Positions 17,986 to 26,712 of a DNA stretch of 49,189 nucleotides are shown here, piece by piece. The DNA comes from JBHGBM01 sp041946965 (lineage in GTDB: Bacteria; Acidobacteriota; Terriglobia; Bryobacterales; Bryobacteraceae), in the NCBI GenBank assembly GCA_041946965.1, contig JBHGBM010000061.1:1-49189 (forward strand). Reading direction: 5' to 3'. Both the position numbers and the translations under genes were made by a program. The first letter of the stretch is position 1; every line of letters starts with the position of its first letter. Under the pieces are notes generated by a model. That model was not told the DNA's origin and did no database searches. It worked only from the letters and a program-made list of their open reading frames with translations.

Positions 17986-20198
17986 ACCGCCCCCCAACGC
18001 CGGCGCAGCACCCATTCAGCGCCGCGCAGCATGAGCGCGAGCAGAAACACCGCCGGCATGTCCCACAGGTCCCGAATCTCGCGGCTGGTGATGCCCGCTT
18101 CCGAATAGGCGATCTCCCGCGCCAGTTGCGCCGCGCGCGGCGCTGCGTAGTAGCGCCCGCCGGTGGACGCCGCCAGATGCTCGAGCAACTCGCGATTGCG
18201 CGTCATGTGAAAATTCTCGGCCACGCCGTCCTCGCGGCGGAAGGCGATGACGTCGCGGCCGGCTTCCTCGGCGCCGCGCCGCGCCACGGCTTCGGCCACG
18301 TAGGAACCGGGCTGCGGCGCGCTCCACTCGGCCCCGTAGACGCCCGGCTCGCCCGCCAGCGGCCGCAACTCCACCGTCGCCGCCGCGCCGTCCGGACCGG
18401 TGATGCGCGCCTCGACCGCGGCGTCGGTAAGAGGCCGGAAATCCTTGCTCCGCACCTCGGCGCGCAGCGGCACGGCGGCTTCGTCTTCCAGCACGGCGCG
18501 CGGGGTGGAGAGCGCCAGGCGGCCGGGCGTATCCGCCGCCAGGTAGCGCAGCATCTGCCGCCAGAAAGTCTCGTGCGCGCGGCTGGTGTGGTCTTCGAGC
18601 ATTTTCCAGCGCCAGGTTCCCGCGGTGGCGAGCACCGCCGCGCGTCCCCGGCCGTAGTTCTGAATGGCCAGCAGCGGCCTGCCGCCGGTCAGCATGAGCA
18701 CCGAGGCGCCCGGCTTGGCCTCGCCGGCTTCGCTGTAATTGGCGAGCTGCGGCATCTTGCGCCAGCGTTCCAGGTTGCGCTCCGGATCTTCTTCCAGGCG
18801 GCAGAGCAGGCTGGCGCGTCCGGCGGCGGTGAGTTCCTGTCCCGCCATCTCGCGATGAAACGTGGCGCGCGCCGCGGGCAGCGCCACGGGCAGCATTTCC
18901 CCGGCGGGCGAGTTTGCCCAGCCGCCTTCGGCCAGAGAGAACCGCCCGCCCAGAAACAACACGCCCGCGCCGCGCCGCCCGGCGAACTCCTTGATGAGTT
19001 CCTGCTGCGCCGGCGTGAAGTAGCCCGCCTCCACGCTGCCGATGATCAGCCCCTGGTAGGCGAACAACTCCTCGGGCGTGGCCGGAAAGCCCTGCTCAAG
19101 CTCGTGCGGCCCGGAGAGGTTCTGGCGGTAGATCTTGTTCTGCGTGGTGCGCAGCATGGTGACGAGGTCGAGCGAGTGGTCGTCTTCCACGGCGCGGCGG
19201 ATGAACTTGAATTCCCAGCGCGGCTCGCCCTCGATGTAAAGAACGCGCGGCTTCACCGTGCTGACGTTCATCACGCGGGTGAGCGTGTTGTTGCCCGCAT
19301 TCTCCTCGCCGGGGAGGGATTCCACCGAGATGTTGAGGGTTTTGGGGCCGGCCGCGCCTGAATCCACCGGCACGTTCTCGGTCTGGGGGACGCCCTCGCG
19401 CCCCAGCACGACTTCACGCGAAGCGAGCAGCCGCGCGCCGTCGCGCACGGCCAGCCGTACACGCCGGCCGGAGTAGCCGGATTGGCGCAACGTGACTTCC
19501 GCGTTGAAACGCGATTCGGGAAGGGTCCGCGCGGGCACGGAGGCGGAGGACAGTTCCAGGTCGCGCGCGGGGCGCTCGGGCCCGAAGGCCACCGCGTGCA
19601 CCGGGACGCGGCGCTCGCGCAGCCGCGCCAGGGTCTCGCGCCCGATGCCGCCCGCCGTGTCGGCGCCGTCGCTCAGCAGGACCATGGCGCCGAGCGGCAG
19701 CGTGGAGTTCTGGTCCATGACCTCATCGAGCGCTTGCGCGATGTGGGTGGCTGGCAGCGCGGCCGCCAGTTCGCGCTCGGAAGCGATGCGCGCCAAGTCC
19801 CCGCCGAAGCGGTACATGCGCACCTGGAAGCGGCCGTGCAGATCGCGCATCAGGCCGCCGGCGAGCGCCGCGCGTAACTCGGCGGCGTTCTGCGCCATGC
19901 TGCGCGAATCGTCCACCAGCACCGCCACCACGTTCTGTTGCGGCCGGAGCGTGGCCACGCTGATGGCGGGCCGCCAGAGGATCAGCAGGAGGAGCGCGGC
20001 GAGCGCCGTCTCGAGCGTCCAGATGGCCCACGAACGTGCGCCGTCCATGCGCCCGCGGTGGCGGCGCACATGCCACCACAGCAGGGCCGCCGCCGCGGCG
20101 ATGGCCGCCGCCAGCGCCCATCCGGGCCAGGCGCCGGCGAGCACGAACCGCCCCTTCTGAAACGCCGCCCACGGGTATTTGAAAAGCAGTTCCACCAT
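17982..20198 (-). CDS. VWA-domain membrane protein with glutamine-amidotransferase-like region
   Basis: A 738-residue protein, taking the ATG at 20198 (MVELLFKYPWAAFQKG); the upstream in-frame extension runs into the DUF4159 gene. Two N-terminal membrane helices (about 20-45 and 58-80) come first, then a VWA domain with VLVDDSRSM (DxSxS) and MVLLSDGADTAGG. Beta-sandwich domains follow, then a GATase1-like Rossmann segment (PRVLYIEGEPRWEFKFIRRA; LIIGSVEAGYF; GVLFLGGRFSL) that lacks an obvious Cys-His-Glu triad, and finally a C-terminal membrane helix (DMPAVFLLALMLRGAEWVL). This layout is common beside BatA/MoxR genes in Planctomycetes and Acidobacteriota. Confidence 0.85.
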   Translation of the reverse strand: MVELLFKYPWAAFQKGRFVLAGAWPGWALAAAIAAAAALLWWHVRRHRGRMDGARSWAIWTLETALAALLLLILWRPAISVATLRPQQNVVAVLVDDSRSMAQNAAELRAALAGGLMRDLHGRFQVRMYRFGGDLARIASERELAAALPATHIAQALDEVMDQNSTLPLGAMVLLSDGADTAGGIGRETLARLRERRVPVHAVAFGPERPARDLELSSASVPARTLPESRFNAEVTLRQSGYSGRRVRLAVRDGARLLASREVVLGREGVPQTENVPVDSGAAGPKTLNISVESLPGEENAGNNTLTRVMNVSTVKPRVLYIEGEPRWEFKFIRRAVEDDHSLDLVTMLRTTQNKIYRQNLSGPHELEQGFPATPEELFAYQGLIIGSVEAGYFTPAQQELIKEFAGRRGAGVLFLGGRFSLAEGGWANSPAGEMLPVALPAARATFHREMAGQELTAAGRASLLCRLEEDPERNLERWRKMPQLANYSEAGEAKPGASVLMLTGGRPLLAIQNYGRGRAAVLATAGTWRWKMLEDHTSRAHETFWRQMLRYLAADTPGRLALSTPRAVLEDEAAVPLRAEVRSKDFRPLTDAAVEARITGPDGAAATVELRPLAGEPGVYGAEWSAPQPGSYVAEAVARRGAEEAGRDVIAFRREDGVAENFHMTRNRELLEHLAASTGGRYYAAPRAAQLAREIAYSEAGITSREIRDLWDMPAVFLLALMLRGAEWVLRRRWGAV

Positions 20199-20215
20199 GT
20201 TGCGCTCGCCGGCGC

Positions 20216-20998
20216 CTAGTGCGTCATGGCGTAAATGACGTAATTGATGCCCACCCGGTAAGCCTGCGACGCGTATTTTTCGGGGTAGCGGGGCGAATCG
20301 GCCCACTCCCATGCGTCGCCGTTGTCCTGGTTGTAGCAGATCGCCGCCATCAGCCGGCCCTTGTCGTCATAGATGCCGCGCCAACGCGGCTCGACGCCGT
20401 CTCTTTCGTACGTCCGGCCCGAGTAGAAGAACTGAATGCCGGGCACCTGCACGCGCTCGTCGAGGTCGTACAAGACGTGGAAGATCTGGTCCTTGCTGTC
20501 GATGTCCACCACCGGCCGCTCCGGAAAGACGCGGCTCATGGAGGCCATGAAGACGTCCCACTCGTAGCTGCCGTGGAAATCGTCGGTCATAAGAAAGCCG
20601 CCGCGCAGCAGGTATTCGCGCAGGCGCTTGCACTGGGAATCGGTCAGGTTCCAGTGGCCGACTTCGACGGCGTACACCCAGGGCCAGTTGTAAATTTCGT
20701 CGGAATCGAGGTCGACCACCTGCTCCACCGAGCGGGTGTGCAGGCGGGTGAGGCGGCGGACACCCTGCACGAACTGGCGGTCCGCCTTGGGATAGTCGGT
20801 GGTCCAACTGCCTCGACCGTAACCCCATCCCCACTGTCCGGAGGGATAGCGGAGGCGGGCGAAAGCCCATTCTGTCTTTTCGTTAGCGTCAGGCGGGAGA
20901 GGCGCATCCTCGTAATCTGAGAAGCGCCGGTATCTCCCCTGAAAGGCGAATAAGGAGAGGACGGCCAACCCGGAGACCACCGCGAATCGGAGACGCAT
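20216..20998 (-). CDS. DUF4159-domain exported protein
   Basis: A 260-residue protein with an N-terminal signal or anchor (LRFAVVSGLAVLSLFAFQG). The rest is a DUF4159 domain: FARLRYPSGQWGWGYG, LREYLLRGGFLMTDDFHG and YQLQ-like hydrophobic strands ending GINYVIYAMTH. The fold is thought to resemble a glutamine-amidotransferase/ThuA-like Rossmann domain, with no clear active site. It is the first gene of the eight-gene minus-strand operon. A weak ribosome-binding site (AAGAGGG) lies before the start. Confidence 0.85.
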   Translation of the reverse strand: MRLRFAVVSGLAVLSLFAFQGRYRRFSDYEDAPLPPDANEKTEWAFARLRYPSGQWGWGYGRGSWTTDYPKADRQFVQGVRRLTRLHTRSVEQVVDLDSDEIYNWPWVYAVEVGHWNLTDSQCKRLREYLLRGGFLMTDDFHGSYEWDVFMASMSRVFPERPVVDIDSKDQIFHVLYDLDERVQVPGIQFFYSGRTYERDGVEPRWRGIYDDKGRLMAAICYNQDNGDAWEWADSPRYPEKYASQAYRVGINYVIYAMTH

Positions 20999-21142
20999 GC
21001 AACCCTCTTATTGCAGTCAGCATAGCATGCGCGGCGCGGGCCGGGCGTGGTACTGCCGGCGGCGGGTAGCCGTACCCGTACCCGTCAGGTACGACCGTGA
21101 CTTTCCGGAAACGCCGCGAGCCGCGAGAATGAGAACTCGGAC

Positions 21143-21538
21143 ATGACTGCGACAATGGAACCCCGCTTGCCCCTGATCCGCGGCGACCGGCGGAAGCACC
21201 GCCGCTACGGCCTTACCCTGGAGCTGCGCTACAAGTCCCTGAAAGGCCGGCGCGTGATCGAGATGGGGTACGGCACCACCTGCGACTTGAGCGTGGGCGG
21301 GTTGGCCTTCTTCTCCGATCAGGCGCTGCCGCAGGGCGCGGCCGTGGAGATCTGGATGGACTGGCCCGTTCTGCTGCACGACCAGCATCCTTTACAGCTG
21401 GTAGTGTTCGGGCGGGTGGTGCGCAGCACCAGCGCGATCACGGCAATCCGCATGACGCGCCACGAGTTCCGTACCGCGGGGACACAGCACTTCCGCCAGT
21501 GCCAAACTTGGGAACTGACGGCGCACGCGGACATGTAA
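21143..21538 (+). CDS. PilZ-domain protein (candidate c-di-GMP receptor)
   Basis: A 131-residue protein. R-R-K-H-R-R-Y at about 17-23 provides the RxxxR arginines and CDLSVGGLAF at about 50-60 the D/NxSxxG motif, so both halves of the c-di-GMP site are present. It is a stand-alone PilZ domain with no output domain, so it would act by protein-protein contact. It is transcribed divergently from the MoxR operon (145-base gap), and its stop codon lies inside a terminator hairpin shared with the FmdB-like gene. Confidence 0.85.
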   Translation: MTATMEPRLPLIRGDRRKHRRYGLTLELRYKSLKGRRVIEMGYGTTCDLSVGGLAFFSDQALPQGAAVEIWMDWPVLLHDQHPLQLVVFGRVVRSTSAITAIRMTRHEFRTAGTQHFRQCQTWELTAHADM

Positions 21539-21557
21539 ACCGGCGGTTTACTTTTTT
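21535..21557 (+). terminator. intrinsic terminator containing both convergent stop codons
   Basis: GTAAACC (21535-21541) and GGTTTAC (21545-21551) form a 7-bp stem with a 3-base loop, followed by TTTTTT (21552-21557). The PilZ stop TAA (21536-21538) pairs with TTA (21548-21550), which is the minus-strand stop of the opposing gene. Confidence 0.7.
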
Positions 21558-21850
21558 GCCGCGCCGGTTTCGTTCTTGGAAGGAGCTTCCGCCTTGGCCT
21601 TGTTTTCGGCCTTGCTCTCCGAGCCGTTCTTTGACTCCGAGCCATGGCCGTTAGCGGGCGAAGCGCCGTTCTTGCGCGCGTAATCAGTGACGTACCAGCC
21701 GGTTCCCTTGAATTGCAGGGCGGGGGGCGACAGCAGCCTCTCCACCTTGCCGCCGCAAACCGAATGCGCGGTCAGCGGCTCGTCGGAGAACTTCTGAATG
21801 ACCTCGAACACATCACCACAAGTCTCACAACGGTACTCGTAAAGCGGCAT
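21548..21850 (-). CDS. FmdB/CxxC_CxxC_SSSS-type zinc-ribbon regulatory protein
   Basis: A 100-residue protein beginning MPLYEYRCETCGDVFEV, the hallmark of the FmdB zinc ribbon. C8 and C11 form the first knuckle. In the second, the usual first Cys is replaced by His (H29-S-V-C32), giving a CCHC ribbon. After LLSPPALQFKGTGWYVTDY the tail is a low-complexity Lys/Glu/Ala/Ser stretch. The family is linked to transcriptional regulation but poorly characterised. It has a good own promoter (21881-21908) in an AT-rich patch. Confidence 0.88.
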   Translation of the reverse strand: MPLYEYRCETCGDVFEVIQKFSDEPLTAHSVCGGKVERLLSPPALQFKGTGWYVTDYARKNGASPANGHGSESKNGSESKAENKAKAEAPSKNETGAAKK

Positions 21851-21880
21851 TTTTCCGTGGACCTTCCTAACCTGAGTCCT

Positions 21881-21908
21881 ATTTTATCAGATTTCTTGAT
21901 ATTTTCAA
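21881..21908 (-). promoter_or_regulatory. sigma70-like promoter of the FmdB-like gene
   Basis: On the minus strand TTGAAA (21908-21903) and TAAAAT (21886-21881) are separated by 16 bases, about 30 bases upstream of the ATG at 21850, in an unusually AT-rich stretch for this genome. Confidence 0.6.
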
Positions 21909-21962
21909 ACGAGCGGCGCGGCAGGCTAACCTTTCGTCTGCGAAATCGTCTTTCTGAGTAGC

Positions 21963-22142
21963 ATGTGGATTCGAACCTGTCTGGCAGCGGCGCTGCTATT
22001 GGTTGCCATTGGCAAGGCGGGGGACTGTTTGCGTTGTGCCGAAAGGATTCGTTTCCAGACCCTGGCTCAAACCGAAACCACGCTGGTAGACCGCCTGATT
22101 CTCAGCCTGATCGTGGCCCGGCCATCTCAACCCGCCGAATAG
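21963..22142 (+). CDS. small secreted or membrane hypothetical protein (59 aa)
   Basis: ATG at 21963, TAG at 22140. The N-terminus MWIRTCLAAALLLVAIGKAG is a credible signal peptide or anchor, followed by a short mature part containing CLRC (a CxxC) and LVDRLILSLIVARP. I think it is real because it has a signal-like start and ends five bases before a strong hairpin (22147-22179) that separates it from the convergent gene. No Shine-Dalgarno sequence is obvious and I know no homologue. Confidence 0.4.
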   Translation: MWIRTCLAAALLLVAIGKAGDCLRCAERIRFQTLAQTETTLVDRLILSLIVARPSQPAE

Positions 22143-22146
22143 AAAC

Positions 22147-22179
22147 GGGGGACGCGCAGCCAGCGGCCGCGCGTCCCCC
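22147..22179. terminator. GC-rich hairpin between convergent genes
   Basis: A perfect 11-bp inverted repeat, GGGGGACGCGC (22147-22157) and GCGCGTCCCCC (22169-22179), with an 11-base loop. It lies between the 59-residue ORF and the end of the TPR gene at 22206. There is no T-run on either side, so it may be a bidirectional stabiliser or factor-assisted terminator. Confidence 0.5.
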
Positions 22180-22205
22180 ACGTCACAGCCGGAGTCCGAC
22201 CTTGC

Positions 22206-23507
22206 CTACTTCTTCTTGGCTCCCTTTTTGCTCACGGGCTTGCGTACCGGAGCGGGCGCTTCGGTCTGAAGGCCGGTAAGCTTGGCCTTTTCCACCTCGA
22301 AGGTGACCATGAAGGGGTCCTTGGTGAAGGTCTTGGGCACGCCCTGGAATTCGACTTCGGTGCCGACCTTGGGCTTGCCGGTGAGGGGCGCATCGAGTTT
22401 CAGGGTGGCTTCGGGAGTCCGGGCGTCGGCCAGGGCGATGACGAGTTCCTTGGACCGCACGGCCGGCTTGGCCTCCACGATGGTGCCCTTCAGGGCCGGC
22501 AGCTCGGCATCCTTCATATTGGACTCGAAGTACTGCTCGCCGTTGGCGCCCGCCAGTTCCTTCTTGACGCTCATCCACAGCGCGAGCTGCGGGTTGGTCT
22601 TCTTGAACTCCTCTTCCTTCTCGGCGGCGATCTCGGCGCCGGTTTTGATGGCGAAGCCGGCCGGCGGCAGGGGGCTGGCCTTGGCCTGTTCCTTCAGTTG
22701 CGCCAGGCCTTCGTCGCTGCCGTGGAACTGGGTGTAGGTCTTGGTGAGATAGGCGTCGAGTTTCTTGCGGGTGTCGTCGGGCAGCCCGCCGTTTTGCGTA
22801 TCCAGCACCACCGCGCGCGCGAACTCGAACAAGGCGGCCGCCTGCTTATCCGGCTTGCGGGTCGCCAGCAGCGCCGAACCCATCCAGTAGGAAACCTCGC
22901 CCTGGTTGGGGTTGGACTGCAACGACTTGGTGAACCCCTGCTCGGCGGCCTCGTAGTTCTTGCGCTGCCAGCCCACCCAGCCGAGGGTCTTGTTCGCCGC
23001 GGTATCCAGGTCCTTCTTGGCCTTGGTCCAGTCTTCCGGCTTGGTGCCGGCCGGCATTTCAGCCGCGAGCAGGCCGTTGGCCGCCTTCTCCGCCGTGTCC
23101 AGCACGTCGGCGGGCGCGTTGGCGGGGAACGCCACAGGCGTCAGGTTGTTGATGTAGAACATCGCCGTGATGTTCTTGGGATCGCTGGCCAGCAGTTCCT
23201 TGCCCGCGTCGATCGCCTCCTGGAACTTGCCCAGTTGCGCGTAGGTCTGGATGAGGTAGACTTGGCGGTCGTCCTTGAAGTCCGAGGTGGGGTACTTCTG
23301 TTTCCAGGTGGTGAGGAGTTCCAGCTTCTTGTTCGCGTCGGTCGCCTTCAGGACGTTGTTGAACAGGTCGTACTCGGCCTGGTCCTTGACCTGTTTCTGC
23401 TTCTGGCCTTGGGCCGCAGGCTGAGCCGCCTGGGGGGCGCCCGCCAGGGACATGGCCCCAAGTCCGGCAACCAACACAATCCCCTTCAGGGTTCTAATGA
23501 GATGCAC
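22206..23507 (-). CDS. exported TPR-repeat protein
   Basis: A 433-residue protein with a signal peptide (LKGIVLVAGLGAMSLAGA) and a Gln/Lys-rich linker. Helical TPR-like repeats span about residues 45-270: AEYDLFNNVLKATD, RQVYLIQTYAQLGKFQEAID, YEAAEQGFTKSLQSNPNQGEV and ALFEFARAVVLD. The last 130 residues are a beta-rich segment (ALKGTIVEAKPAVRSKELVI; VEFQGVPKTFTKDPFMVTFE), then a Lys-rich tail. Its own promoter lies at 23620-23648. It probably acts in periplasmic protein-protein interaction; the partner is unknown. Confidence 0.8.
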   Translation of the reverse strand: MHLIRTLKGIVLVAGLGAMSLAGAPQAAQPAAQGQKQKQVKDQAEYDLFNNVLKATDANKKLELLTTWKQKYPTSDFKDDRQVYLIQTYAQLGKFQEAIDAGKELLASDPKNITAMFYINNLTPVAFPANAPADVLDTAEKAANGLLAAEMPAGTKPEDWTKAKKDLDTAANKTLGWVGWQRKNYEAAEQGFTKSLQSNPNQGEVSYWMGSALLATRKPDKQAAALFEFARAVVLDTQNGGLPDDTRKKLDAYLTKTYTQFHGSDEGLAQLKEQAKASPLPPAGFAIKTGAEIAAEKEEEFKKTNPQLALWMSVKKELAGANGEQYFESNMKDAELPALKGTIVEAKPAVRSKELVIALADARTPEATLKLDAPLTGKPKVGTEVEFQGVPKTFTKDPFMVTFEVEKAKLTGLQTEAPAPVRKPVSKKGAKKK

Positions 23508-23619
23508 TTGCCGCCTCCTGCTGATTTCTCCGCTTTGAATTTGTTCGAAGCTCCGGGCTTCCGTTCTTGATGTTCACCATTCGGCAACATTCCCCGGTTG
23601 AGCACCAGGGTACTTGCGG

Positions 23620-23648
23620 AGTATAGCCGAACCACTCTTGTGGCGCAA
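23620..23648 (-). promoter_or_regulatory. sigma70-like promoter of the TPR gene
   Basis: Minus-strand TTGCGC (23648-23643) and TATACT (23625-23620) with exactly 17 bases between, about 110 bases upstream of the ATG at 23507. Confidence 0.55.
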
Positions 23649-23741
23649 CTATACTGACGCTGGCCGCGAGAATTAAGTTCCTGGTCGCCAACTGCGCGGC
23701 AACGCCGGGTCGCGCTACCGCCGATCATAACAGATCGGCCC

Positions 23742-23759
23742 GTATACTACGTATACTAG
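23742..23759 (+). repeat. tandem GTATACTAC/GTATACTAG repeat before the symporter gene
   Basis: Two adjacent 9-base copies, GTATACTAC (23742-23750) and GTATACTAG (23751-23759). Each contains the palindrome GTATAC and a TATACT hexamer that could serve as -10. Because GTATAC is self-complementary, the pair is also an inverted repeat with a 3-base spacer. It lies 36-53 bases before the ATG at 23795 and could be an operator overlapping the promoter. No good -35 is visible. Confidence 0.4.
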
Positions 23760-23794
23760 TGGAATTGTAGTACGGACCGCGGGGCCTGTTCAGC

Positions 23795-25303
23795 ATGCGC
23801 TATCTCGATCTGGCCGTTATTCTCGTGTACCTCGCCGGCATCACCTGGTTCGGAGCCCGTTTCCGCCACCAGCAGCACAGCCTCAGGGATTACTTCCTGG
23901 GAGGCCGCGCCGCGCCCTGGTGGGCCATCGCGCTCTCCATTGTCTCGGCCGAGACCAGCACCCTCACCATCATCGGCACTCCCGCGCTCTCCTTCGCCGG
24001 CAACATGGGCTTCCTGCAAATCGTATTCGGATACCTGCTGGCGCGCGTGGTGATTTCCGTGTTGCTGCTGCCCCACTACTTCCGGGGCGAGATGTTCACC
24101 GCCTATGAGCTGATGCGGCGGCGTTTCGGCGAGAGAGTCCGCAAGCTGACGGCCGCCATATTCCTGGTGGCCCGGTCGCTGGCCGAAGGCGTGCGGGTGT
24201 TCGCCATCTCGATCGTGATCTCGGTGATTCTCGGAACCGGCGAGATCTCCTCCATTGTCCTGATCGTGTGCCTCACCCTTTTCTATACGTTCGAGGGCGG
24301 CATGAGCGCGGTGATCTGGACGGACGTGGTCCAGATGACCCTGTACGTGGTGGGTGCGGCAGTCAGCTTCTTCGTCATTCTGGGCCAGATCCCGGGAGGG
24401 TGGGAGCATGTGGCGGAGGCGGCGGGCGCGGCCGGCAAGTTCCAGCTTTTCGATTTCCGGTTGTTGTTCTCCGAACCCTACACGATCTGGGCGGGGCTGC
24501 TGGGCGGCTGTTTCCTGACCACCGCCAGCCACGGCACCGACCAGTTGATGGTGCAGCGCCTGCTCAGCGCCCGCAATGAGCGCCAGAGCCGGGCGGCGCT
24601 CGTGGCGAGCTGGGCGGTGATCTTCGTGCAGTTCACGCTTTTCCTGCTGATCGGCATCCTGTTGTTCGTCTACTACCGCGACACCGGGGCCGCGCCGCCC
24701 GCGCAGGCGGACCGCATCTACCCCGCGTTCATCTGGAGCTACCTGCCGCCTGGCCTGGCGGGCTTGGCGATGGCGGCCATCCTGGCGGCCGCCATGGCCA
24801 ACCTGAGCGCTGCGTTGAACTCGCTGGCCTCGACCACCGTGGTGGATTTTTACCGCTCCGTGCGGGGCGGCGCGGGCGAGGCAGGTTCGCTGCGCGTGGC
24901 CCGGCTGGCCACGCTGGCATGGGGCGGCGTGCTGCTGGCCATCGGCATCCTGGCCCGGAAGTGGGGCTCGGTGCTGGAGGCGGGGTTGACCATCGCCTCT
25001 ATTCCGCTGGGAGCGCTGCTGGGCGTCTTCCTGCTTGGGGTGTTGACCACCAGGGTTCGGCAGAACGCGGCCGTGGCCGGGGTGGTGGCGGGGCTGGCCG
25101 CCATCACCTACGTGCGCTTCCTGACTCCGATCGCCTGGAGTTGGTACGTATTCATCGGCGCGGTGGCGACGTTCGGCGTGGGTTGGCTGGCTTCGCTGTT
25201 CGAGTCCGGGCCGCCCGAGTCCAGCGCGGTCGCGGTGCGGCGCGGCGGGCTCCCTTACCTGCCATCCGAGCATGCCGCGGCGGACCCGGAGGAACCGGCG
25301 TGA
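23795..25303 (+). CDS. sodium:solute symporter (SSS family)
   Basis: A 502-residue polytopic protein with about 13 hydrophobic helices. The N-terminus LAVILVYLAGITWFGARF, the loop RDYFLGGRAAPWWAIALSIV and SAETSTLTIIGTPALSFAGN are typical of the sodium/solute symporter (LeuT-fold) family. ASHGTDQLMVQRLLSARN in the middle is the signature of the sugar/sialic-acid/inositol-like subgroup. The substrate cannot be fixed from sequence. The stop overlaps the GTG start of the next transporter (GTGA), so the two are translationally coupled. Confidence 0.92.
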   Translation: MRYLDLAVILVYLAGITWFGARFRHQQHSLRDYFLGGRAAPWWAIALSIVSAETSTLTIIGTPALSFAGNMGFLQIVFGYLLARVVISVLLLPHYFRGEMFTAYELMRRRFGERVRKLTAAIFLVARSLAEGVRVFAISIVISVILGTGEISSIVLIVCLTLFYTFEGGMSAVIWTDVVQMTLYVVGAAVSFFVILGQIPGGWEHVAEAAGAAGKFQLFDFRLLFSEPYTIWAGLLGGCFLTTASHGTDQLMVQRLLSARNERQSRAALVASWAVIFVQFTLFLLIGILLFVYYRDTGAAPPAQADRIYPAFIWSYLPPGLAGLAMAAILAAAMANLSAALNSLASTTVVDFYRSVRGGAGEAGSLRVARLATLAWGGVLLAIGILARKWGSVLEAGLTIASIPLGALLGVFLLGVLTTRVRQNAAVAGVVAGLAAITYVRFLTPIAWSWYVFIGAVATFGVGWLASLFESGPPESSAVAVRRGGLPYLPSEHAAADPEEPA

Positions 25304-26673
25304 CGCAACAGTTTGAACTCAGGCGCGATCTCGGCCTGTGGAGCGCGGCCGCCATCGTGGTGGGCACGGTGATCGGCAGCGGCATCTTCCTGGTGCCGCG
25401 CGCCATGGTGCTGAGAGTGGGCGCGCCGGAGATGGTCTTCGCGGTCTGGATTTTCGGCGGGCTGCTTTCGCTGGCCGGGGCGCTCACCTACGCGGAACTG
25501 GCCGCGGCCCTGCCGGAAGCCGGCGGCGAGTACGTCTACCTGCGCGAGGCCTACGGGCCGCTATGGAGTTTCCTGTACGGGTGGACGCAGATGTGGGTGG
25601 CCAAGAGCGGGTCGGTGGCCACGCTGGCCACCGCTTTCTTCTATTACCTGACGAATTTTTTTCCGGGTCTGGACGGGGTTTTCTACACCGTGCCGCTGCC
25701 GCTGGGCGCGGGCGGCGCGCCGCTCGATCTGCGCTACGGCCAACTGCTCGCCATGGCGCTCATCCTGTTGCTGGCGGCGGTGAATTACTTCGGCGTCAAG
25801 GTGGGTGGCGAGGTGCAGGTCACGGTTACGGTCGTCAAAGTCGGGCTGATCGTTTTCATCGTGCTGGCGGGCCTGGGGTGGGGATCGCGCCATGCTCCGC
25901 CCGCCGCGGCCGCCGCGCCGCTCAGCTTCGCGGGCTTCTTTGCCGCGCTGGTGGCGGCGTTGTGGGCCTACGACGGCTGGAACAACGTCAGCATGGTGGC
26001 GAGTGAAGTGCGCCGCCCGGAGCGCAACCTTCCGCTGGCCCTGATCTGGGGCACGGCCGGAGTGATTGCGATCTATCTGGCGGCAAATGCCGCCTATTTT
26101 TATGTGCTTTCCGGGCCCGAGGTGGGCGCGAGCCAGCGGGTAGCGGCGGACATGATGCGCAAGGTGCTGGGCGGGGCGGGCGCGGACGCGGTTTCGGTGG
26201 CCGCCATGATCAGCATCTTCGCGGCGCTCAACGGCTCGATTCTCTCCGGCTCGCGCGTGCCCTACGCGATGGCGCGCGACGGGTACTTCTTCGGGGGGGT
26301 GGCGCGCGTCCATCCCCAGCACCGGACTCCCTCGGTATCGATTCTGGCTTTGAGCGGCTGGAGCGCGCTTCTGGTGCTCTCGGGCCGCTACGAGCAGTTG
26401 TTCACCTACGTCATTTTCGCGAGCTGGATTCTGTACGGCATGACTGCGGCGGCGGTGGTGGTGCTGCGCCGCAAGCGCCCGGATTTGGCGCGCCCCTATC
26501 GCACCTGGGGCTACCCTCTCGTACCGGTACTTTTCGTACTCGTGGCCGCCATTTTGGTACTCGCCACGCTGCTCGATTCTCCGCGAGAATCCATAATGGG
26601 ATTAGGCCTGATCGCGTTCGGATTACCCTTTTATTTTCATTGGAAACGGCGGCGGGCCGAAGGCGCGGGATAG
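25300..26673 (+). CDS. APC-superfamily amino-acid permease
   Basis: A 457-residue protein starting at GTG (25300), overlapping the previous stop by four bases; the frame is open upstream but that part is out-of-frame symporter sequence. About 12 transmembrane helices. The first contains IVVGTVIGSGIFLVP, the unwound substrate-binding helix of APC transporters, and LPEAGGEYVYLREAYGPLWSFLYGW is diagnostic of the LAT/APC branch. VAALWAYDGWNNVSMVASEVRRPERNLP (helix 6 and following loop) supports this. Amino-acid uptake or exchange is likely; specificity is unknown. Confidence 0.92.
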   Translation: MTQQFELRRDLGLWSAAAIVVGTVIGSGIFLVPRAMVLRVGAPEMVFAVWIFGGLLSLAGALTYAELAAALPEAGGEYVYLREAYGPLWSFLYGWTQMWVAKSGSVATLATAFFYYLTNFFPGLDGVFYTVPLPLGAGGAPLDLRYGQLLAMALILLLAAVNYFGVKVGGEVQVTVTVVKVGLIVFIVLAGLGWGSRHAPPAAAAAPLSFAGFFAALVAALWAYDGWNNVSMVASEVRRPERNLPLALIWGTAGVIAIYLAANAAYFYVLSGPEVGASQRVAADMMRKVLGGAGADAVSVAAMISIFAALNGSILSGSRVPYAMARDGYFFGGVARVHPQHRTPSVSILALSGWSALLVLSGRYEQLFTYVIFASWILYGMTAAAVVVLRRKRPDLARPYRTWGYPLVPVLFVLVAAILVLATLLDSPRESIMGLGLIAFGLPFYFHWKRRRAEGAG

Positions 26674-26712
26674 GGCGCCTCGAACGGAAATCCTCCAAAG
26701 TGGAAAGTAATC

